Origin: Xiphydria camelus
Lineage: Eukaryota > Arthropoda > Insecta > Hymenoptera > Xiphydriidae
Assembly: GCA_963678675.1 (NCBI GenBank)
Contig: OY783199.1
Coordinates: forward strand, 16,078,348 to 16,142,347
DNA: 64,000 nucleotides
Direction of reading: 5' to 3'
Position numbers and translations under genes: made by a program. This document shows, piece by piece, positions 25,475 to 35,700 of this stretch; positions within the stretch are counted from its first letter, which is position 1; each line of letters opens with the position of its first letter. The notes below the pieces were generated by a model that saw nothing but the letters and a program-made list of their open reading frames with translations, was not told the origin of the DNA and ran no database searches.

Positions 25475-26652
25475 TATATAATCAACATACGACTAAAACC
25501 ACATATGGATTATACAGGGTGTTATGCAGGTCGATGCAAACCTTATATGAGCTGATAGAATACCTCATTTAGAACTTATTTAGCCACAGTTACCTTAGTA
25601 CAAACTCTGATAGTTTTTGAGCTATTCGCCAATGAAAGAATGAAGATAATAACTCTTACATTCATTTTTTCAGTTTGAATTCTTGCTCTAATCTGTATTT
25701 TTCTATTTAATATGGTAAGGATTGTCTTTAAACGAGAAGTAGAGATTAATAACATCATTTTAACACATTGAAAACGGGTGATAACATTATCACTTTTTTG
25801 CGAATAGCTCGAAAATTATCAGACTTTGTACTAAGGTAACTGTGGCTAAATAGGTTCTAAATGAGGTATTCTATCAGCTCATATAAGGTTTGCATCGACC
25901 TGCATAACACCCTGTATAGAAAATGTATCGAATTTTTCCGCCTTGGCATGAGGACTTGGGCACAGGCCAGAGTGGTGTGCGAATTCGCACGTTTCGTATT
26001 CGCGAGGATCCGTGCGCTGATTCCCTTACGCGTAATCCTCTGCACTGCCGCGGCTCGAATCGCGCGAATGCTATTCATGTATATCGAGGGTGGACGGCGA
26101 TATCGCGTTACGACGAGCGAACTGGAGGTCCGTAGATGAGATCAGCTGGTTCCGGTAATCGGTTAATTGCGACTAACAAACCGGGCCGTGCGGTTTGTGT
26201 GTACACGACCCGCGATTGAGCGGTTTTCAGCTCGGAGAGAGGGTACATATGCATACACGTGGAAGGGTGGACGGAATTTGCCGCTACGCGATTCAGACAT
26301 GTCGGTTACACAAACGGATTTCTCCTGCTGGATTTTGCCTCTGTTGCAAAAGAGATTTTCGGTCTTTGTGGTATTCTCTCGCGGTTTTCGGTACATAACG
26401 ATTGAAACTCCGAGCGAGGAGAGAGAAGTTGTTGTCGAAAGGGGTGCATAAAATGTATATATACGTACGGGGGGGGGGGTGTATGTGTATGTACGTATAT
26501 AAGAGGGGAGTTAATTAAATTTCACCACTTGAGTGGGCCCCTGAATAAATAGGGCGGACTGTGGTAAGCGGAAGCCGACTCGAGTGACTCTATTTTTTTG
26601 TAACTCATCACACGTCTGCTGTGAATATATTTATATCTATATTATTGTCTTC

Positions 26653-26700
<48 letters not shown>

Positions 26701-29700
26701 CTATATATACTTGGAAAAAAATTTATTAAAATACGAACCTATATTAGAAAGTTTATTAGTCATAATGTTATACAAATTTCTTTCATATCGAATAAAGACC
26801 TATTTTAATTAAAGAAATATGTACATCATAGAGCATTTATTTACTTCAAACTTTTATTCGATTATTGTAAATAAATTTCTTTATTCATCGCGGATAAATA
26901 TTTCTATTAGAGACTAGCAGCCCGTCCCTGCTTCGCAAGGGTAGATTGTGGATTGATTTTGGTCGTCATTTAATGAATTTTTAGCAGATATCTGTACTCA
27001 TTGGTAGGGAGCCATGCTACGCTAAAAAAATACATGTATTTAATTTAAATTGGAAAGTATATTTCTTTTATTAATTTATCTTAAGGCCAGCGGATAGACA
27101 ATGTTTTTTATTTTTTTATTTGGAGTAAAAACGTGTAAATTTTTCGGTGTGCCAACTCTGGAGCAAGCCACATACAATTGGTCGTGTGAAAAACATGAAT
27201 TTTCCAAATTTAAGCCAGCAATAGTCAACGTTTGACCTTATGCTTTATTGATGGTAATAGCAAAAGCAAGACGCAAAGGGAACTGCAGCCGCTTGAATTC
27301 GAATGTTAAATCGTTGGAAATCATAGGTATGCGTAAATGAGGACGTCTTCGCCTTTGAATTTGCCAGTGATGATTGTTACCTCGATTGGTTGGCACTAAG
27401 GGATTTTTCGTGTAACTGATTTGGAATATTATGTCAGATGTAAGAGATTCCAAATGGAGGTCATGGTCAAGGTCAAATACAATATTACCATTGTACAGCC
27501 ACTAAAAAATCCTAAATCCTACTATCAAAAAGAATTTGTATAGGGCCCATAGCTTTCATGGTACGAAGCCGAACTGTACTTGACCTCAATTTGACCTCCG
27601 CTGACCATAAAGGTCACATGGAAATAATGGTCAAGGACATATTTGAACGTGAAATTTCCCGCTCTTTTCATTTTCGGTATATAAAATAGAGGTTCGGATT
27701 TAAAAAAATCAATTTTACCTAGAAGGTCATTGTCAATGTCAAATACAATATGACAGGGAAAGGGACATATATGGGTAGCCAGGGAAAAATCCGAAAAGTT
27801 TTACATTAAACGTTTTTCTCTAAAATGATTTCCCGCTGAGATAATCAGCTGTGCCTGGACTTTTTAAACGCCCTGTATAATATTTACTAACTCAGAAACC
27901 TTCGCGGGCATGCGTCCAACCATTCTCCAAAGTTTCATCGCAATCGGATGAACGGTTTAGGAAGGCATAATAATCATCCGTACCGCTACTTTTTGAACAC
28001 CCTGTATACGATTTACTAACTCAGAAACCTTCGCGGGCATGCGTCCAACCATTCCTCAAAGTTTCATCGCAATCGGATGAACGGTTTAGGAAGGCATAAT
28101 AATCATCAGTACCGGTACTTTTTGAACACCCTATATAAGATTTACTAACTCAGAAACCTTCGCGGGCATGTGACCAACCATTCCCCAAAGTTTCATCGCA
28201 ATCGGATGAACGGTTTAGGAAGGCATTTGATATTACCTTAAAGGTCACGGTCAAGGTCAAATCCAATACGACCACTGGATAGCCAAGGGAAAATCCTTAA
28301 AGTTTTGTATTAAACATTTTTCTCTAAAATGTTTTCCCGCTGAGATAATCGGCCGTACCGGGACTTTTTGAACACCCTGTATAACTAACTCAACTTTTTG
28401 AACACCCTGTACTAACTCAGAAACCATCGCGGGCATGCGTCCAACCATTTCCCAAAATTTCATCGCAATCGGATGAACGGTTTAGGAAGGCATAAGAGAC
28501 ATACAGACAGACAGACAGACAAACATTCATTTTTATATATATAGATTCGTATTAAAATAAATTTATTTACGTGTGTTTTATACGTTTACAGCGAGAATAT
28601 CTGTGCAGCTTCCAGCCGCCCGACGGTAGTAGTACGTAGCGGTTACAGCCAGACCTGCAGTCCCCTCTTCTCACGTCGCGTCGGTCTGACTCAAGCGTGT
28701 CACTACCACTATCCGCCGTTGAGCTACCGCTTGCCTGCCCTCCCTCTCATGCCTAGTTTGCCGGGGTTAGTAGCGATCATCGGGTACGATCAGACCTGCA
28801 GCTCCCACATAATTCGAGAGTCAAAACGCAGGACCTCGGAACTGACAAAAAGGACATTTTACAGGATAGACTAAAAACTATGACTTTGTAATTCTAAAAG
28901 TGATTGAAAAAATGTTTTCGGTGATAAAGTAGCTCAAAGCAATTACGAGAAGAAAGAGGAAACAATTCTACAAACTATAATAACATTTTGTTTTTTTCTA
29001 AAATTGAGTTACTTAAGCGGTATTGCATTTATTTCATGTTGTTGGTTACGAGGTTCTGCGTTTTTTGACCCTCGAATTATGCTTCCTCGTCATCGTTTCG
29101 ACTGAGAGAGACTGGCCGTTACCACTTCCGCAGGCCTGCTGCTACTTCTCCGCTCTCGCCTGACCGGGTGACGGCAGGAGTAACTGTCGATTATAGTCGG
29201 ACCTGCAGTTGCCTCACTCGATCGTAAACTCAGACGCGTATCGTTGGTTTTTTAACCACTTGACATACAAATAAAATGGAATGTGCTACAATGGCACATG
29301 AAGTTCTCCCAGGCGTCATCGTATGCCAAGGGGTTAAAATCGCATTTTATACGAAATGACGTAATGTATTTGAAAAAAACTGGCTTACGTAAAATCAGGA
29401 AAAAATAATGTAAACGACATCGATAACAGGAATTACAAGAAATGAAATTGCGTAATAAAAGCTCATAATCCCGCGAATTTTTTAAAACAAAATTCCAAAG
29501 CAAATTTTCTCGTCATTTCGACGTGAATAAAAAGTGCCGTCAGTAAAATAACGAGAAAGCAAGCCCTCGCTTAAAACAGTTTAATTCTCGCACCTTGTAG
29601 ACCGACAAACGCTGCAGACGTAGCTATCGTTTTGAAAAGCCTTCGGAAACAACGACGCGAATTCATACGAGCGCTGTCAATTTCCCCCCTTCTTTCAGCG

Positions 29701-32700
29701 CACTTTCAAGCCTATACACAGCTTGAACGTGCAAAATCGTGCGTCGTTTGTTCGCAATGACAATGCGACGCGTTTTTCCATTATGCGTCGCGTCGTTCGA
29801 CGTACGCGGTCGAACGAAACCGTACGACGCGCGCGTATGTGTTCGTGCGCGGATTTGACGCGCGTTTACGTTCACGCGCCTCAGTCCTTCCGTCAATTGG
29901 AAACAATGCCGAGCTTTCCGCCCCGCCGTGCTTCGCGAGCGGACCGGGATACAGTGAGCGCGTCATTGTTCCTTCACGAAGGTGTTATGTTTTATCGAAA
30001 CGGTCGTTCTTCGAATATCTTCGACCCGCCGATTGAGTATCGGTTGGCTTTTTAGGCACAGATAATATACAGAGATAACAATGATGAAATCTGCGATAAA
30101 AATAACATTATTTTGATATATCGCGAACGTTGAAAATTTATACCGAAAACTGAGCTTGGGGAGAAAAAAAATCCTGAGGGAAAAGGTCTAGTTGAATACC
30201 AACCTGAGAGAAAAATTTATTTGAGATAAGCACGAATTTATTCACATCGAACAAAAGTCTAATTGAATTAGATAAATGTGTTTCACATATGTATCTTTTT
30301 AATCGAATAAGAACCCGCGCGGTGGAACATTTATCTAATTCAAATAGACTTTTATTCGATTTGAATAAATTCCTATTCATCTCAAATAAATTTTTCTATT
30401 AGGTTTGTGTACAATTAGACCATTTTTATGGATGAAACGTGTAAATAAAAAAAATATTCACTTGTTCACATTGCATAAAAAATACTGTATCGCTATGCAT
30501 TACTAGCTCGATGCACAGTCCCTCAATTTCTGAATTTCTCTAACAGATATCACTATAGCTCTTGGTGGATTACACCCCTAAACTATATTCTCCCGTGGAT
30601 TTTTTTCGCTGCTCGATCTCCCCGTTGATTTCCCGTCGCGACGTCCCCATCCACGTCAACCGGACGCACGTGTGGACGCGACGTACCGATTTCCCCGGAC
30701 TCGCATTAATCCGTCAACTAGCTAAATACGCCGGGCTGTACAAATCCGGGCGTGCGGCAAATTATTCAGTGGGAACGAAAGCTCTGTCACTGGAATTACT
30801 GGAGTATTGCGTCAGAGCCCGTCGGCGATCGGGGATATGACTTCCCGCTGATCCGTTCGCAGGACGATCCCCTGCTAATGTGGTGGAGTACGCGCGCGTT
30901 GAACGTTTATTATCTGTACGCATAAGTTGATGATAAGACAGTTTGGGCTGTTATAGACTGCTCGTCAAAATTGAATCGCGTTATCTATAAATTGCAGCGG
31001 GTGCGTCTATGATAGACGCAGTTTAAATTAATAGATACGTCAGTTATGATTTTCATGCAACTCGGATATTCGTTATTTCGTCGATAACGTGACATTTTAA
31101 ACCCGCACTTATAGCGCGCGTACTTTGCACAGTGAGATAAATAATTGCTAGTGTCAACAAAATGTTTCTTGAATCAGGAACACATGATTTTAGAATATTT
31201 TCAGAATACAGATTCTTGATCGAAGAATTCTTTGTATTCTTGTTTCAAGAATACCGTCGTGGGAACGAGAAATTCTTTCCGCGTAAAAAAATAATTACTC
31301 AAGCCTACCAAATATTTTCTTACACGAAGAAAACCACAGGGAAAAAATTATTTTTCGATTTCAGCAAAACTAAGTTTTGCTGAGAATTTCTTGCCATCGT
31401 GGCCAATAATAGTAAAAATATTTGCTGGGATAAAATATATTTTTACCGAAAAGAATTTCATTGTGATTATAGTTCAATTTGCTATTATTGAACATATCGT
31501 TTGCTGCCAAAGATAATATTTCTGTCATGGTAGCAAATAGTTCCCAACAAAACCGAGTTTTGCTAAGACTGTAAAATCAGTTTTTTTATGCATGGCTTGG
31601 TCCTGAAATTATATCATGTTTTTGATCGAAGGAAACATCTCTTGGCGCCAGCAATTATTTCTCTCAGTGCAAAGTCGGATTGACGTGAAATTTTATAGCA
31701 CTTTTGCGAATTTTTCTACAGTTTAATACAAGCCAATCCCGTCGTGTTCCATTAAAAGTATCAACCTGCGAAATTAGTAATCGGCGTAAAGATTTGCAAG
31801 AATGTACGATGCGCCAGTCGCGATGAAAGCAATATCGAAAAGCCATTCGGAGAATCCATTTATGCGCTGCACTTTTCCATTACGCGCTTTCGCCGTGCGA
31901 CCGAGCAAATTTAATTTCCACCTATACCGGTATATGCTCTCCAATTTACCGCGCGTTAGAGCAACGCCAAATTAGCACCCATCTACGACGATTTATCCCG
32001 CCATAACGTCATTTCCCGGATACGGCTTAATTGCCATTATCGGCGCGGCCGTTATAATGCCGCGCGGTGAACAGGTCGCGTATCTCTATTTGTATGAATT
32101 AATCGATGCTTTCGTTTCAGCGGCGGCCGAGGACCACTCCGACGCCGATACTCTCGTCGTTGTGGCCATGTCGCACGGCGAATCCGGTCTGCTGCATTCC
32201 AACGATCAACTTTACCCGGTGGACGCTCTCTGGGATCCATTCACCGCGGATAGGTGCACCAGTCTCGCCGGCAAGCCGAAATTATTTTTCATTCAGGTAA
32301 GTCGCTTCGCAATAAACGTTCTCCCGTGCAATTCGGTTTTCTCATAAAAGAAAATATTCGTATTTTTCAATTCAATTTGTAACCCGTATACGTGTTTAAT
32401 ATCACGCGAAAAAGAAGATGCTTGAAAAAGTAATTATTCGCAGAGTTTCAAGCGTATTCTTCTCTACAGTGTTTCGATGTCATCGAAACGCAAGAGAGAC
32501 GCACTCTTGTACCAAGCAACGAGTGCGAGAGAGATAAGCTTACGACACGATGACGTAGTTACATTTCTAAATGTCGTTTTCCAGGTGAAATAAGACTGAA
32601 AATGAAAAATGAAAAAATGAGGGATAAATAATTTTATCTAAATTTTATGATTCTGCTATAAAAACAATTGTAATAAAACCGAATTGACTTCAGAAGGGCG

Positions 32701-35700
32701 GGAGTCAACCCGCGAAAGAATTTTACCGCCTACTCTTCGTGTTACCCAATTCCTCCACCCCCTGCGAAGCTCCCTATAGTTCCGCATAGACGTGCGCGCG
32801 TGCAGCAGCTCTAAGTTTCGGCAAAGCTCAACGCGCCGTTTGATATCATCGGGGATGTGTACGCGAGATAAAAATACCGGCGACATGCCGTTGACGGGGA
32901 TAAAGGAAGCGGCCGTGGTTGACTCGTGCGACTTGGATTATGAGAGGGGAGACCGACGTTAAAGTTTTTCCCCTGTATACCTATCCTTCGCGGGGTAACT
33001 TTTTGATGTAGCCTCTCCTCTCACTTGCCCCTCGTTTCTTTTCCCTTCCGCTAATCTTGCCCCGACATCTCTCTATATTCACATTCATCGAGTTAGCATA
33101 TTAAAAAATTCTTTCGATATTGGATTTACCTATCTTTCGTAAGGGTAGGGGGAGGGCGACGCGAAAGAAAGAGATTAATACGCAAGTCACACACGAAGGA
33201 TATCGAGAGCAGACTACGTATACGTACACTAATCCAAATTAGAGGTACCGATGCCAAAATTAATTAGACGACAGATAATTTTACAGTCGTTTCTGGTGCA
33301 TTAAGAAAAATAATTATTGCTGCAGAAAATGTTTTTCTTCAATCAAAAATATGATATAATTCCAGGATCAAGCCATGGTTTTTTTCGTGCAAAAGAACAT
33401 TTGAATCAAGAATATACGAGTAGATATATTCTTTGACCAAGAGAATTTGTATTCTCAAAAAGTGTTAATATCATGTGTTTTTGATTTGATATTTTTTTTG
33501 ATACTAGCAATTATTTCTCTCAGTGTAGTGAGGTTAACAGCTGACAGTGTCAATGGCAGTAGTCGAAATTCAGCATTGACAATTCAGAGGCCTAAAAGGA
33601 CTAACAATTCATCTAGTTACTTTTAACACAGCTTTAATTTAGAACAGTGTACGTACAGAGTAAAGGTGGGATAGACGTTCCAGTCTTTGTTTAACTTCGG
33701 ACGCGATTATCTCGAAACACAGTAGAGATACGTGAAAAATAAAAAGAATCTTTTTTATAGTAAAAATATAGGTAAACATTTTTTATTTAAAGTGTTTTCC
33801 GATATCTGCAATTAGTTTCAAGATAATCGATTTTAAACTTGCACTTCAACACCGAGGCGTCTATTCCACTTTTACCCCATACATATCGTGACGTCTGTTT
33901 ATTTTCCAGGCCTGTCGCGGGGAGCGCCTCGACAAGGGGGTGATAATTACTCATAAGACGGATAGCAAGCCGGCCAGCTTCAGCATACCCGCGTACGCCG
34001 ACATCATGGTCGCCTACTCCACTTACGACGGTAAGAGTATACGCGCCGCGTATCGTATGCCTGTACCCCGGCCGGTGCCCACTTCTCGCGCGCGTCGCTG
34101 GAGGGCGATCCTAATAAACCAGCAGCTGCTCACCCCTTCGTTTCGCGATGCCGTGACTGCTTTATTGTACATCGGCGTGGCGTTGTTGCTGCTTTCCATA
34201 ACAAACATAGGTACATTAAACGGGAGTTAACGTCACCGCGCGAGACCGCTACCCCTATACGAGTCGCGAGATCGTAAATCTTCCTCGCCGCGTTGAAATT
34301 TCACGGGGAAAGTCCTGCTCGCGCGTAGGTATGTATTATTGCAGCGTAGCCCACTATTTGCTTGCGTACGCGCTTCTGTAATGTAAGAGAAATTTTTATT
34401 TTTAACATAACTTTATATCAAGCTTTTATCTGATACATGTACCTAATTATAAACATTAATATACTCCCTTGTGAAATGTTTACTTATATTTAAACTTAAA
34501 TTGTATTAATTTTCATATTTAAATTTATATTTAATTCAATTTATTATTTTATCTTGTAACCGCAGCTACCTACGAGATAAAATAATAAATTGAATCGAAT
34601 ATAAATTGTATAACGCAAGAGTATATTAATTTTCATAATCACGTATTGGATAGCTTTATATACAGTTATATTAAATTTAATACAAATTTTTTTGCTACAG
34701 TCTAAATAAGTCTATAGCCGGGGCTATTTATTCCGCAACAATTCGATCGACTAAAAGTGGTACGAGTAAATACCGAATCCGAGGAACTTCGTCCGTCGAA
34801 CGGATATTACCAGTGTTGTTATTTTAACTAACCTCGAAAATCGAGAGTTATTTAATCTCGCTTCATCCGTCGTGATATTTCATTTTCTTTCTCCATTGAT
34901 ATTATCTTTGCTCCAGCCTCGAAGCCCCCTACTTCGCTCTGCTTTCGGTCCTTTTCTTATATTTCTCTCCCCCGCGCCTCCTTACAGCCGATAGGCCATC
35001 GATAAAAAAAAGTTCGACCCTTCGCTAGAGCAGGGTTCTTCGTAACAACTCGAGCAGGGACGACGAATTGCCCCCCCCCCCCCTGAATGTATACCTGGGC
35101 GCAAATCTCGGGAGCAAAACCGAGACGAGGGATGCTGCGCGGCTACAGGAGATACGTTTAAATAGAACTCGCAGTCGCACTTAATCCGTGACGCCGATAT
35201 CAATCGAGAACGATGGAACCGGCAACCGTGCGCGCGCGCTTCATGCATAATGGATAGGTTTTTGCACTTTTCCGCGGTACTACCTCGGTTCCGTCGGCGG
35301 AACAGAGTCGATCCGGTGATTTCGCATTGTTTTAAATTTAATCATCATAATTCCGAAATCAGCGAAGAGGGCGACCGTTCCGGAATAAGAACTCGCAGCT
35401 CCGCGGAATGAAGTAGACGGAACGCGAGCAATGAGAGCCGCGCGCGCTGATTGCTCTCGATATTCTCAGCTCTCTTTGAAAGCACGCGAGAGGAAGCTTC
35501 CGCGTATCGAGGAAAATCGTTCGAAATCGCGAATGCGCGCGGCGAGAGAAGATTTATTCTCACGGATTAGCTTCGACTTCTCTCTGCACTGAAAAAAGAA
35601 TTTAGTTATTCCAACCAAATTGTTTGGTTGAAAGTTAAATTTCGTTAAATTAACCATTGTATGGTTAGTTGGACTGTAAATAGTTGGAATAACTAAATTC

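Larger units (their letters stand above)
24998..25944. repeat. Family A element, copy 7, enlarged by three insertions
   Basis: Outer ends are CAGGCGGAAAAGTTTTACGT and CGAATTTTTCCGCC. Inside are a CACTGAG family B element (25104-25365), an (AT)n(AG)n microsatellite (25388-25470) and a long-TIR element (25513-25916). Confidence 0.7.
26914..28545 (-). mobile_element. Helitron, complete ends, decayed (1632 bp)
   Basis: On the - strand it begins TCTATATATATAAAAATGAA (28545 inwards) and ends with a GC-rich hairpin region (CCCTTGCGAAGCAGGGACGG) followed by GCTGCTAG. It is inserted between A and T without target duplication, as Helitrons are. The left half on the - strand is non-coding with GACCTTGACC words and 129-bp tandem repeats; the right half carries a helicase remnant. 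The Rep domain is absent. Confidence 0.85.

Noticed and set aside
26584..26812. ORFs encoding Cys-Val runs
   Set aside because: Direct translation of the (TG)n microsatellite.
32057..32120. Upstream extension of caspase exon 3 (open frame from ATG 32057)
   Set aside because: The acceptor TTTCGTTTCAG at 32120 and the phase 1 end of exon 2 fit exactly; the extension has no caspase similarity.
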